From Candidatus Treponema caballi (GTDB lineage Bacteria > Spirochaetota > Spirochaetia > Treponematales > Treponemataceae): DNA of 64,000 nucleotides. Numbering within the stretch: position 1 is the first letter of the stretch; the number at the start of each line of letters is the position of its first letter. Positions 1 through 9,874 of this stretch are shown here, in pieces. The stretch spans positions 60,864 through 124,863 of the forward strand of contig JAGHRS010000008.1 in the NCBI GenBank assembly GCA_018066285.1, in the 5' to 3' direction. Position numbers and translations under genes: made by a program. The notes under the pieces are model-generated. The model did no database searches and had not been told where the DNA came from. It saw only the letters and a program-made list of their open reading frames with translations.

Positions 1-55
1 GCGAAAGATATCGCTAAGACCGGCTTTTTGTTTTATAATGAAAACGGAGATTTGT

Positions 56-502
56 ATGAACGTAGTGGATATAAAATGTGTCATGAATGAAGGAGCAATC
101 CTTCCTGTTTATAAGACTGAGGGCAGTGCCGGAGCTGATGTATGTGCCCTGCTTTCCGAACCACTCGTCCTTAATCCGGGAAAGCGTGCCATGGTGCCCA
201 CCGGGTTGTTCTTTGAGATTCCTCAGGGATATGAGATTCAGGTACGTCCACGCTCAGGACTTGCAGCAAAAAACGGCATTACCTGCCTTAATACACCAGG
301 TACAATCGATTCAGATTATCGTGGCGAAGTCAAAGTCATCCTGATTAATCTGGGAGATGAGCCATTTACAATCAACTCTGGCGACCGTATTGCCCAGATT
401 GTTGTTGCACCGGTAACCCAGGGACATTTTTCTGTAACAACGTCGCTTTCAGAAACTGAACGCGGGACAGGCGGCTTCGGCTCAACGGGAGTTGCCGGAT
501 AA
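56..502 (+). CDS. dut: dUTP diphosphatase (dUTPase)
   Basis: Motifs [54 protein letters not shown] track starts at 38, but that ATG lies inside a TATAAT; ATG at 56 follows GGAGA. Confidence 0.95.
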   Translation: MNVVDIKCVMNEGAILPVYKTEGSAGADVCALLSEPLVLNPGKRAMVPTGLFFEIPQGYEIQVRPRSGLAAKNGITCLNTPGTIDSDYRGEVKVILINLGDEPFTINSGDRIAQIVVAPVTQGHFSVTTSLSETERGTGGFGSTGVAG

Positions 503-1623
503 TGAAGAAGATTGCGCGGCGGACTTTTACGCGGTATATCTATCGCGAACTGCTGCTGTATTTCAGTGTATGCTTCCTCTTCTTTTTTCTTGTTTTTTTT
601 GTAAACCAGATTCTTTTAACCATAGAAGATCTTCTGAAGCAGCACGTTCCTATATCCGGTATTATTAAGCTCATTACGTATTCACTTCCGGCAATCATTG
701 CACAGTCAGCACCATTTGCAACTCTTGTTGGTTTTCTGATGTGTCTTGGACGTATGGTGACAGATAATGAAATACTCATCCTCCGTGCTACAGGTCATTC
801 ATATTCGTTTATCTTGATTCCTGCTATAGTACTTGGACTGATAATATCTATAGCTTCATTTTACGTGAACGATTATCTGCTTCCGTTGGGAAACGTCCAG
901 TATAACCGGCTGTATCAGGAAATCCTCTTTTCGGACCCCTCTGTTACAATTGAGTCAAATTCAATAAAAAGAACAAAAGATACCATCCTGGTAATAGGGG
1001 ATGTTGAAGATAATGTTGTTTCTGATCTCCTTATGTTCAATACGGATTCAAAGGGTAACCGGCGGATCATTATTTCGGGTGAAACGGTCATATCTGCTCC
1101 GGAAGATCCATCTATCCTCATGCAGCTTGATTTAGGTCATCCTGTAACAGTGTTCCTCGATTCAAATAAAAAGGAATCTTTTGATTACCTTAATTCTGAT
1201 AAGGCAGTCATGAATGTTTTTACAAGTCAGCTTTTTGTTTCTTCTGGCGGAGATAATCCTCGTGAAATGACTTCTGGTGACTTGAAAAAACTTATTGATG
1301 AAATGCGGGAACAGGGAAAAGTAAGCAAACAATATCTGAATATATATGAACTGGAATATTACAAGAAGTTTTCAATGCCATTTGGTTCATTGTTTTTTGC
1401 CCTTCTCGCAATTCCACTTGCAATAATTTTTGGAAAACGGAACGGCCAGACAATTGGCCTTATAATAGGCATTCTGCTGTCAGTCCTGTATTGGGCAATG
1501 ATGATTATGGGGCAGACACTTGGAATAAGAAACGGCCTTAATGGTTTCTGGACAATGTGGTTGCCGGACATCCTTATAGGTGTGCTGGGATTATTCCTGT
1601 ATGTAAAGGTGCGTGTAAAATGA
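502..1623 (+). CDS. lptF: LptF/LptG-family permease (YjgP/YjgQ)
   Basis: Multi-TM LptF/G architecture, tandem with a second copy. Confidence 0.8.
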   Translation: MKKIARRTFTRYIYRELLLYFSVCFLFFFLVFFVNQILLTIEDLLKQHVPISGIIKLITYSLPAIIAQSAPFATLVGFLMCLGRMVTDNEILILRATGHSYSFILIPAIVLGLIISIASFYVNDYLLPLGNVQYNRLYQEILFSDPSVTIESNSIKRTKDTILVIGDVEDNVVSDLLMFNTDSKGNRRIIISGETVISAPEDPSILMQLDLGHPVTVFLDSNKKESFDYLNSDKAVMNVFTSQLFVSSGGDNPREMTSGDLKKLIDEMREQGKVSKQYLNIYELEYYKKFSMPFGSLFFALLAIPLAIIFGKRNGQTIGLIIGILLSVLYWAMMIMGQTLGIRNGLNGFWTMWLPDILIGVLGLFLYVKVRVK

Positions 1624-2693
1624 CACTTGTGAGTTATCTTCTGAAAAAGTTCATTCCCGCGTTTCTCCTTACAATGCTTTTCTTTGCTTTCATCATTGAT
1701 CTTGCGGATATACTTATAAATCTGTGGAACTATATTCAGAATCAGGTCCCTGTTTCGCAGATACTTAAAGTCATGGTGCTGTATTTCCCGAAATCCCTCT
1801 GGTATGCTGCACCTCTTTCAGTGCTTTTTGCAGTATCCTTTACCTTAAGCGGCCTGTATGCTGACAGCGAAATGACGGCAATCTTTGCATCGGGTATTTC
1901 CCTTTTCAAATTTTCAATTCCGCTTCTTGTAATTTCTGTTATCCTGAGTTTTGGCTTTTTTTATTTCGAAAACACCTATGTGGTTCCCTGTTACAAACAG
2001 AAAGTTGAACTTCAGAACAGCCTTCTTGGAAAGGACCAGTCAAAAAACAATGATGATGTTGTTGTCATTTCTGAAGGTGGAAGCATTGTATATAAGGCTT
2101 TGTTTTTTAATGATAATGAAAAGCGCATTTATTCATTGACTGTAGTTGTAGAAGAAGATAATGCATTGAAAGAAATAATCCTTGCAGATTCTGCAAGCTG
2201 GTCTGAAGAAAAGGAAAGGTGGGAACTGTTGAACGGCATCGTTTATCGTTATGATGGTTCTTCATTTTCAGTCGATGAATGCACGGAAAGTGATCTGAAC
2301 CTTCTTACTGAGTTACCCGAAACATTTCAGAATTCAGAAATATCCGTAGATGAAGTAAATGTAGATGATGCAAGAAAATATATAGAATTGCTCAACAGAA
2401 CGGGACTCCCTTCCGGAGAAGCGGAATCTGTTTATTATAAAAAATATGCATTCCCGTCGATTATCGTTCTTGTTGTTCTGCTTTCCATTGGCCTGACTGG
2501 CCGCTCAAAACGCAATGTAATGCTTGTAAGCCTTATTCTGTGTGTGTGCGCTGCAGTCCTTTTTTATGTAACGCAGATGGTCACTATGTACATGGCAAAG
2601 TTTGAATACCTTTCAGCTTTTGCAGGAGCGTGGCTGCCTGTCATTGTCTTTTTCATAATAAGCATTATTCTCCTTAAGTTTACGCGGACATAG
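1620..2693 (+). CDS. lptG: LptF/LptG-family permease
   Basis: MTLVSYLLKKFIPAFLLTMLFF start overlapping the previous stop; same fold; ORF track start (1557) is too far upstream. Confidence 0.8.
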   Translation: MTLVSYLLKKFIPAFLLTMLFFAFIIDLADILINLWNYIQNQVPVSQILKVMVLYFPKSLWYAAPLSVLFAVSFTLSGLYADSEMTAIFASGISLFKFSIPLLVISVILSFGFFYFENTYVVPCYKQKVELQNSLLGKDQSKNNDDVVVISEGGSIVYKALFFNDNEKRIYSLTVVVEEDNALKEIILADSASWSEEKERWELLNGIVYRYDGSSFSVDECTESDLNLLTELPETFQNSEISVDEVNVDDARKYIELLNRTGLPSGEAESVYYKKYAFPSIIVLVVLLSIGLTGRSKRNVMLVSLILCVCAAVLFYVTQMVTMYMAKFEYLSAFAGAWLPVIVFFIISIILLKFTRT

Positions 2694-2748
2694 GCTTTTC
2701 AAGCCTTTAGCACAATACTTTTTCATCCGATAAAAGAGACGGAATACT

Positions 2749-3885
2749 ATGAAAGAAATATTTACACTTTATCATAATGATGCAAAATCACGGGCACGTA
2801 CAGGATGTATCCAGCTTGCCCACGGACCGGTACAGACACCTGTCTTCATGCCTGTTGGAACAAATGCGACCGTAAAAGCCATGACAAAGGACTGGCTTGA
2901 GGAAATCGGATTTGAGATTATCCTTGCGAATACATATCATCTGTACCTGAGACCGGGAGCCGACCTTCTGGAAAAAGCGGGCGGACTGCACGGTTTTTCA
3001 GGGTGGAAACGCAATTTCCTTACTGACTCAGGCGGATTCCAGATTTTCTCACTTTCAAAACTTAGAAAGATAAAGCCTGAAGGTGTTACCTTCCAGAGCC
3101 ACATAGACGGCTCCCGTCATTTCCTGACGCCGGAGTCCATTGTTGATGTACAGGCTCAGTTCAACAGTGACATCCAGATGCAGCTTGATGTATGCACGGG
3201 ATATGGAACTGAATATAAAAAGGCAGTGGATGCATTGAAAATAACTACTGACTGGGCCAAACGCGCAAAAGGGGAGTGGCTCAGAAAAGTGGATGAAGGC
3301 TATACGGGCATGCTGTTTCCGATAGTGCAGGGTAACTTCTATCATGATCTTCGTAAACAGAGTGCAGAGTTTGTGGCTGACCTTGACTGTCCTGGAATCG
3401 CCATTGGCGGACTTTCTGTAGGTGAGCCTCTTGATGTTTACTCAGAATATCTTGCTTATACTGCAGAACTCCTGCCTGACAACAAACCGCGCTATGTCAT
3501 GGGTATCGGCACACCGGACTTCATTCTCGAAGCTGTTGAAAACGGTATTGATATGTTTGACTGCGTCCTTCCAACAAGAAATGCGCGGAATGGCTCTTAC
3601 TTCACACATGACGGTCCTCTTTCCATAAAGCAGGAACGCTATAAAGACGACTTCTCTCCAACCGACAGCGAATGCAATTGCCGTGTCTGCCGTGAATATA
3701 GCAGATCGTATCTCCGCCACCTGTACAAGAATGATGAAATCTTAAGCTCAATGCTTGCCTCATATCACAATCTGTACTTCCTGCACAGCCTTGTGGATGA
3801 TATACGTAAGGCGATAAACGAAGACAGATTTGTTGAGTTTAAAAAGCAGTTCCTGGATCGTTATACAGGAAATAAGGGTAACTGA
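2749..3885 (+). CDS. tgt: tRNA-guanine transglycosylase (queuine tRNA-ribosyltransferase)
   Basis: LTDSGGFQIFSL, GGLSVGEP, YVMGIGTPDFILEAVENGIDMFDCVLPTRNARNG, zinc ligands CNCRVC. Confidence 0.97.
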   Translation: MKEIFTLYHNDAKSRARTGCIQLAHGPVQTPVFMPVGTNATVKAMTKDWLEEIGFEIILANTYHLYLRPGADLLEKAGGLHGFSGWKRNFLTDSGGFQIFSLSKLRKIKPEGVTFQSHIDGSRHFLTPESIVDVQAQFNSDIQMQLDVCTGYGTEYKKAVDALKITTDWAKRAKGEWLRKVDEGYTGMLFPIVQGNFYHDLRKQSAEFVADLDCPGIAIGGLSVGEPLDVYSEYLAYTAELLPDNKPRYVMGIGTPDFILEAVENGIDMFDCVLPTRNARNGSYFTHDGPLSIKQERYKDDFSPTDSECNCRVCREYSRSYLRHLYKNDEILSSMLASYHNLYFLHSLVDDIRKAINEDRFVEFKKQFLDRYTGNKGN

Positions 3886-3886
3886 T

Positions 3887-5224
3887 ATGAAGAAGATTAT
3901 TGCCCTGTGTCTGAGCTTCATTCTGTGCTTCAGCATTGTTTTTGCAGAAACAGAGGATGATGAGCTGACTGAAATTCAGAAGCGTAAAGACACACTTACG
4001 TATGGACTTGAATCAGAGATAACCAGTCTTCTTGATACCTTGATAAAGGAAGAAGATGCAACAATGTCTGATGACATCTACAAGGTGTTCCTTTCATCAA
4101 AGAATGTAAATGTAAAAGATAAGATAATCAGTTACTATACAACAAATAAGGATGCGCGCCTTACTGATTTTGCAATCAGCGTCATATCAGACCCATACGA
4201 TGAAGAAAAAAGCACGATAAATGCGCTTATCCGTTATTGTGGTGCCTTGAAAATAAAAAAGGCGGCTCCGTATCTTACTGATATGCTTGAAAATGAGCAG
4301 GAAGATTATTTTGATGCGGCTCTTTCAGCCTTAGGTGATTGCGGCGGTCCTGATGAAGCAGTTTTTCTTGCTGATTTTCTTGATAATGACATACTGTCAA
4401 CGGCGAGAAAACAGAATCTCATGAAAGCTCTTGGTGCAATTAATGCTGTTGAAACATGGGATAAACTGGTTGAAATCATTGAAGATGAAGACCAGAACAC
4501 GTATGTCCGTATGTACGCTGCAGAAGCAATCGGCGTCATGGAAAAGAAGGAGTCCGTTGCCGTTCTGATAAAGCTGTTCCAAAACAAGGACTCAAATATA
4601 CGTACTTATGCAGTGAAAGGCCTTTCTTACTTCGATACTGATGAAGTTGAGCAGTTCATGATTGAAGCGCTCCGTGACAACTATTACAAAGTACGCCAGG
4701 AAGCAGCCAAAGCCGCTGGTAAATGGCAGTTTACCGCATGTCTTCCAAGTTTGATCTACCGCGCTAAGAATGACACAGAGACAACCGTAAAATATGAATG
4801 CTATGCGTCGCTCGGCATGCTTCATGAGCAGGAGGCGTTTGATTTCCTGACTGAAGTAATGCAGGACGAGAAAAAGGGTGATGTAGCGCGGTCAAAAGCC
4901 GCAGAGGTTCTTCTTAAGGAAGGAAGAACTTCAGAAAAACAGCTTGTCTTAGAAATTGCACAGAAATGCCTTGAAGACGACAAGAAAAAGACCTTACGAT
5001 ACAATATTGGAAAAGAGCTTGCAAAGTATGAGGACTTTAACTTCCGTACTATCTGTAAGGGGTATCTTGAAAGCAGCGATCCTTCAACCCAGGGAATTGG
5101 AATAGATATTTTCAGTAAAAACATGTTCCATGACCTTCTTCCTCAAGTACAGGCAATAGCAGATAATCAGAAGAGCGGACTCAGGTCAAAAGCAAAGCTT
5201 GCTCTTGAAAAAAACGGGGAATAA
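3887..5224 (+). CDS. Secreted HEAT-repeat protein
   Basis: Signal peptide MKKIIALCLSFILCFSIVFA; repeated HEAT-like helices (VRMYAAEAIG, IRTYAVKGLS, VRQEAAKAAG). Confidence 0.75.
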   Translation: MKKIIALCLSFILCFSIVFAETEDDELTEIQKRKDTLTYGLESEITSLLDTLIKEEDATMSDDIYKVFLSSKNVNVKDKIISYYTTNKDARLTDFAISVISDPYDEEKSTINALIRYCGALKIKKAAPYLTDMLENEQEDYFDAALSALGDCGGPDEAVFLADFLDNDILSTARKQNLMKALGAINAVETWDKLVEIIEDEDQNTYVRMYAAEAIGVMEKKESVAVLIKLFQNKDSNIRTYAVKGLSYFDTDEVEQFMIEALRDNYYKVRQEAAKAAGKWQFTACLPSLIYRAKNDTETTVKYECYASLGMLHEQEAFDFLTEVMQDEKKGDVARSKAAEVLLKEGRTSEKQLVLEIAQKCLEDDKKKTLRYNIGKELAKYEDFNFRTICKGYLESSDPSTQGIGIDIFSKNMFHDLLPQVQAIADNQKSGLRSKAKLALEKNGE

Positions 5225-5257
5225 CAGCAGCCTCACAGTTAAAGGTCTGACGAAGAA

Positions 5258-5306
5258 AAAAAGCCGGGTGCCAGATAAAGCGTACTTCACTGACAACCGG
5301 CTTTTT
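5258..5306. terminator. Bidirectional intrinsic terminator between convergent genes
   Basis: AAAAAGCCGG ... CCGGCTTTTT inverted repeat. Confidence 0.65.
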
Positions 5307-5352
5307 ATTTGCCCTGTCATGCAGGGCAACGAATCTTACAGTGCAGCAAATC

Positions 5353-8043
5353 TTACAATGCAGCGACTGCAATTTCCTTAACTTCGTAAGCGTAGTCATG
5401 TTCGTTGATTTCGAACTTGAGCTTGTCGTTTACCTTGCTGTTGAGGATTGCATTTCCAAGTGGTGACATGTAAGAAATGATGAAGTTCTCCGGATCTGAT
5501 TCCCATGGTCCGAGGATTGTGAATACTTCGTCCTTGTTTGTATTGGTGTTGAGCAGTGTAACCTTTGTACCGAAAGATACGCGTGCCGTAGTAACTGTTG
5601 TCGGGTCAAATACAACTGCGCGGTCAATCTCATCCTGAAGGCGGGTAATCTGAGCATTAAGCTGTGTCTGGCGCTCACGTGCTGCCTTGTACTCAGCGTT
5701 TTCACTCAAGTCGCCCATTGCAATAGCATCTCCGATTTCCTTGGAGTTCTTTGGAACTTCAACCTTGATAAGGTTCTCAAGCAGATCTTTCTTGATTGCA
5801 AGCATCTTTGATGTAACGATAAGTCCGCGTGGTGTAACAGCCTTTTCTTCTGAGCCTGGGAACTTGAACTTTGGCATCTTTTCAAGGATGCGGTTACGCA
5901 TTGTCATCTTGATTGCCGGGTCGAAGTCTGAAAGGTCATCAACCAGTGTATAGAGACGTGTAATGGTCTCTTCATCATGATCAAGCATGTACTTGAGCAT
6001 CGTATCGTCCTTGAACAGGAGCTGCTCAATATTGTGCAGGATCTTCTTGTTTTCTGTCGTATCACAGTGGTTGGCAATTTCCTTGTAACAGATATCCATG
6101 ATATGGATAAGTGTGATCATCTGCTTTTCATAAGGAATGTTTACAGCCTTGAACCATTCTTCATCCTGTGACTTGCCGAAGAACCATACTGTGGCAGCAC
6201 GGAAATCGCGGTAGTTCTCAAAAGCAGTTGCAACGAGTTTCTTGAGCTTGTCCTCAAAACCGTTGTTGATGAGGGTCGTAAGCATTTCTTCCTGCAGAAC
6301 GGTCGGGAACAGGCGGATATAGACATCAGCCCAGTCTGGCAGCATTCTGATGCAAGTGAGGAAGTCCTTGCGCAGTGAAGTGTTCTTTGTATCTTTGAGT
6401 GAAAGATAGAGCTCGTTCGGGTTTTCAATATGGCTGAAAATCTCGCCGAACATTTCAGGCTTAAACTCTGGGTCAAGGTTTGAATTCTTCTGAACGATGC
6501 TGCGTACGGTGAGGTATGCGGCAAGAGTCTGTTCAGTAACCTGTGTGAAAGCCTTGATGTAGCCGTCGAAGTAATTGAACATTTCAATGAATGAGTCTGA
6601 TTCAGAATCAAGCTCAGCAAGTCTCATGATGATGTCGATGCGGGCAAAGAAGTTCTTCTGAGCCTTGAACTCATTTGCAAGCTTCTCTTCTGGGGTAATC
6701 TCGTGGTCGCGGACAACGTACATATTGATGTCGTTAGGGCTGATACCGAATGACGGATTGCTTTCGAGAATCTTGCGTGCCTTTGTGCTCCAGCTTGTCC
6801 ATTCTGAAGGAGTCAGGATTGAAGGAACGAGCTCAGCCTTGATGCGCTTGAAGTCGCAGCAGTTGTCAAAACTCTTGATGACAGTCTGCAGTGTCCACAG
6901 CGGATCGTCCTTTACGCGCTTTACAAGGTCAGGCTTTTTGTTGGTTGCCTTGATAACCCAGATGTGGTCCTTCTTAAGAGGAGTGAGGGCGCTGATGGCC
7001 ATTTTGAGAGCCATGTCCTTCTTGCCTTTCTGAGCTCCAAAGTTGATGGTGATTGAATCGTTTGTTACAGCAATGATTCTACCAACTCCCCATGAGCGGT
7101 GGAATACGAAGTTGCCCTTATCAAAAGCGATGTGTTTTTCAAAATCAGCAATGGCTTCGAAAACGTTGCGCCATGACTGAGAAAGGTTTGAAACGCGGAT
7201 GTAGTCATCGAGCTGACTGTGGCCGGCAAACTTTTCGCGGTAGCATTCAACAATTTCACGTCTTGCCTGTCCGTCTTTCTCATCGATTGAAAGAATCAGC
7301 TTGAGAATGTCGATTGCTGTATCCCATTTCTGCTCTTTCTTGTAGTATACATACAGGTCCTGCATGAGAAGGGCGCTCTTTTCTGCGTTGATTGTCTTTG
7401 AGACCTTTCTCTGAACCATGAGGAAGAAGTCGATTTCTTCAGGAATAAGTGAAATGAGTTTCTTCCACATTTCCTGAACCTGATTTGAAGACTTTGCATT
7501 TACGTAGCGGACGAGCGCCATCTTGTAGTAGTCGATTGCAGTTTCAGTGTCGCCGTCTTTCTCGTATTTTTCAGCAAGAAGCTTGACAATATCTGCTTCA
7601 TCATGGTCAACACGAACGATTGTCTCGTAGATTTCCCAGACTTTATCGACATTCTTTTCGCGATAGCAGTCTGCAAGTGTATGAAGTGCGAACTTGTTGT
7701 TTTCGTCTTCATCAAGAATTGATTCACAAAGATAGGTGACAATATCATTCTTATGATTGTCAGTGAACAGATCAATGAGTGTAATCAGAGCTGAATTATC
7801 AAGAGCCTTCTTCTTCAGACCAAGCATTCCTGAAAGATACAGTGCGATAACACTGTTCTTTGTGTGGGAAAGATGCTCATCACAGATTTCCTTGATTTCA
7901 TCGATGCAGTTCTCTTCATGTGCCTTTGCTACTGTAGCCGCCAGCTCGATAAAATTGTTCTTTGAATAGTTGGAAATGGCTGCGCGTGTCCACTTTTCTT
8001 CATTCAGCTGATCCTGAACGAGCTTAACAAGTTCTTCTGACAT
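5353..8043 (-). CDS. greA: Transcription elongation factor GreA with long TPR-like N-terminal extension
   Basis: C-terminal GreA coiled coil (GDLSENAEYKAARERQTQLNAQITRLQDEI) and FKBP-like domain after ~700 aa of helical repeats; likely start MSEELVKLV at 8043 with AGGAG upstream. Confidence 0.9.
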   Translation of the reverse strand: MSEELVKLVQDQLNEEKWTRAAISNYSKNNFIELAATVAKAHEENCIDEIKEICDEHLSHTKNSVIALYLSGMLGLKKKALDNSALITLIDLFTDNHKNDIVTYLCESILDEDENNKFALHTLADCYREKNVDKVWEIYETIVRVDHDEADIVKLLAEKYEKDGDTETAIDYYKMALVRYVNAKSSNQVQEMWKKLISLIPEEIDFFLMVQRKVSKTINAEKSALLMQDLYVYYKKEQKWDTAIDILKLILSIDEKDGQARREIVECYREKFAGHSQLDDYIRVSNLSQSWRNVFEAIADFEKHIAFDKGNFVFHRSWGVGRIIAVTNDSITINFGAQKGKKDMALKMAISALTPLKKDHIWVIKATNKKPDLVKRVKDDPLWTLQTVIKSFDNCCDFKRIKAELVPSILTPSEWTSWSTKARKILESNPSFGISPNDINMYVVRDHEITPEEKLANEFKAQKNFFARIDIIMRLAELDSESDSFIEMFNYFDGYIKAFTQVTEQTLAAYLTVRSIVQKNSNLDPEFKPEMFGEIFSHIENPNELYLSLKDTKNTSLRKDFLTCIRMLPDWADVYIRLFPTVLQEEMLTTLINNGFEDKLKKLVATAFENYRDFRAATVWFFGKSQDEEWFKAVNIPYEKQMITLIHIMDICYKEIANHCDTTENKKILHNIEQLLFKDDTMLKYMLDHDEETITRLYTLVDDLSDFDPAIKMTMRNRILEKMPKFKFPGSEEKAVTPRGLIVTSKMLAIKKDLLENLIKVEVPKNSKEIGDAIAMGDLSENAEYKAARERQTQLNAQITRLQDEIDRAVVFDPTTVTTARVSFGTKVTLLNTNTNKDEVFTILGPWESDPENFIISYMSPLGNAILNSKVNDKLKFEINEHDYAYEVKEIAVAAL

Positions 8044-8069
8044 AGAAATTACTCCTGTGCTACCTGACG

Positions 8070-8996
8070 TCATGCTGTGTATCTGTCATATACACGCGGG
8101 TCAAGCAATTTTATTTTCAATAAGACTTCGTTGATTCTGGCTCTTTCTTCATTAGTGTTGACGTAATAATCAATAAGCCAGAAATAATGATTGATAAGCC
8201 TTGGGGTAAGTAACGAAACCTCACTCCCGGCTTCCTTAATTTCATTTTCCAGGGCGAACACGTTCTGTTTCAGCTTTCCAGCTTCCAGAGCGCGAAGTTC
8301 GCGTGTTACACTGAATACTCCATACAGAACACCATAAACGGGAATCCATTCTTTCAGAATTTTACCTGTGTATCCGGCTTCCTGTACCTGCTGAATGAGT
8401 CTTGTAACAATTTCTGCATCAAGGAATTCAGTTTCAATTTCTTGAGCATTTATGTAAAAAGCTTCTCTGAAAAAAGCCTTGGCGTTTTTTTCTTCTCCGC
8501 ATAAAGCGTAGCAGTCAGCCAGTTCAGCAAGAATTGCCGCTGAATCAGACTTAAGCCCATACGCTTCTTCAAGAAGATAACGTGCGCTTTCATAATCACC
8601 GAGCTTTTTAAAACAAAGACCCGTCTTCCTTTTTATCTCTGCCTTTTGAGCATTTGTACCATCTGGAACTACTTTGTTATAGTTCTCAAGAGCAAGCGTG
8701 AAGATTCCGCTTTTCATGGCGTAAACTGCACGCTCATTCTGCCTGTCACCGATATATGCGGAGAATTCCTTCCATTGTCTGACAAGGTGCTCTCCTTTTT
8801 CATAAGGTGAATCAAGCTTTGTTATGATATCCAGAGGTTGCCGCCAGTGATTTGCGCACTTGATGGCAAAGACTATTTCTGCATTCTCGAGGTCTTGAGA
8901 CAGCGTTTCTTCAAGTACGCTGACGGCTGCGGAAGGGTTTCCGCCTTTCATCAACTCGTATGCCTGATGCAGTCCGTTCTCTGGTAAATTACTCAT
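8070..8996 (-). CDS. TPR-repeat protein
   Basis: TPR-like repeats (KLGDYESARYLLEEAYGLKSDSAAILAELADCYALCGEEKNAKAFF). Confidence 0.6.
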   Translation of the reverse strand: MSNLPENGLHQAYELMKGGNPSAAVSVLEETLSQDLENAEIVFAIKCANHWRQPLDIITKLDSPYEKGEHLVRQWKEFSAYIGDRQNERAVYAMKSGIFTLALENYNKVVPDGTNAQKAEIKRKTGLCFKKLGDYESARYLLEEAYGLKSDSAAILAELADCYALCGEEKNAKAFFREAFYINAQEIETEFLDAEIVTRLIQQVQEAGYTGKILKEWIPVYGVLYGVFSVTRELRALEAGKLKQNVFALENEIKEAGSEVSLLTPRLINHYFWLIDYYVNTNEERARINEVLLKIKLLDPRVYDRYTA

Positions 8997-9160
8997 AGTG
9001 CACTGTCTATTATTGCAGAAATGAAGACTTTAGTCAATAAAACACAAAAAAAAGTAAAATGAGGACAAACTTTATAATATATTCACTTGAATTATGTCAA
9101 GTCCCGATTTGCATAAATTTCGAAAAAAAATGCAAATATTTTCACTAAATAGATTTTTAC

Positions 9161-9189
9161 TAGACATTAAAGAAGTGGTTTGCTACTAT
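9161..9189 (+). promoter_or_regulatory. Promoter of rpe: TAGACA-17 bp-TACTAT with extended -10 TGC
   Basis: -35 9161-9166, -10 9184-9189; predicted +1 at about 9196. Confidence 0.6.
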
Positions 9190-9197
9190 TAATGTAT

Positions 9198-9848
9198 ATG
9201 AAAACTCCTATTCTGGCTCCGTCTCTGCTGTCTTCGGATTTTTCAAGGCTTGGCGAAGCTGTTCAGAAAATTGAAAAAAATCATGGTTCCTGGATTCACA
9301 TTGATGTCATGGATGGCACCTTTGTTCCTGAAATAACTATCGGACAGCCGGTAATACGCTGTCTGCGTCCTCTTTCAAAACTTCCCTTTGATGTACATCT
9401 GATGATACGTAATCCCGAAGAAAGGGCAGATTCTTTTATTGATGCAGGTGCCGACTATCTTACATTTCATTATGAGGCATGTTCTGATCCTGGAAAACTG
9501 ATTGATCATATCCATGAACGCGGAATAAAGGCAGGAATAAGCGTTAAGCCTGAAACTCCCGTGTCTGTTCTGGAGCCTGTTCTGGAAAAAGTTGATCTTA
9601 TTCTTGTAATGACGGTAAATCCCGGATACGGAGGACAGAAAATCATTCCCGAATGCATTGAAAAAGTCGCCTGTCTTGAAGAGATTAGACGAAAACGCAA
9701 TTTGGGATATATACTGTCAGTAGACGGTGGCGTTAATGAAAAGACTGCAGGGGATGTAATCCGCGCAGGTACAGACGTTGTCGTTTCGGGAAGTTCGTTC
9801 TTTGCAGGAAAACTTACCCTTGCCGATTTGACAAAATATGCAGGATGA
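9198..9848 (+). CDS. rpe: Ribulose-phosphate 3-epimerase
   Basis: APSLLSSDFSRLG, WIHIDVMDGTFVPEITIG, DVHLMI, VMTVNPGYGGQKI, SVDGGVN; ATG at 9192 also possible. Confidence 0.95.
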   Translation: MKTPILAPSLLSSDFSRLGEAVQKIEKNHGSWIHIDVMDGTFVPEITIGQPVIRCLRPLSKLPFDVHLMIRNPEERADSFIDAGADYLTFHYEACSDPGKLIDHIHERGIKAGISVKPETPVSVLEPVLEKVDLILVMTVNPGYGGQKIIPECIEKVACLEEIRRKRNLGYILSVDGGVNEKTAGDVIRAGTDVVVSGSSFFAGKLTLADLTKYAG

Positions 9849-9874
9849 GCTGCAGTGGCTTTAATGGAGTACGT

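Noticed and set aside
6141-7033. ORFs of 159 aa and 122 aa overlapping greA
   Set aside because: Alternate-frame/antisense shadows of greA without family resemblance
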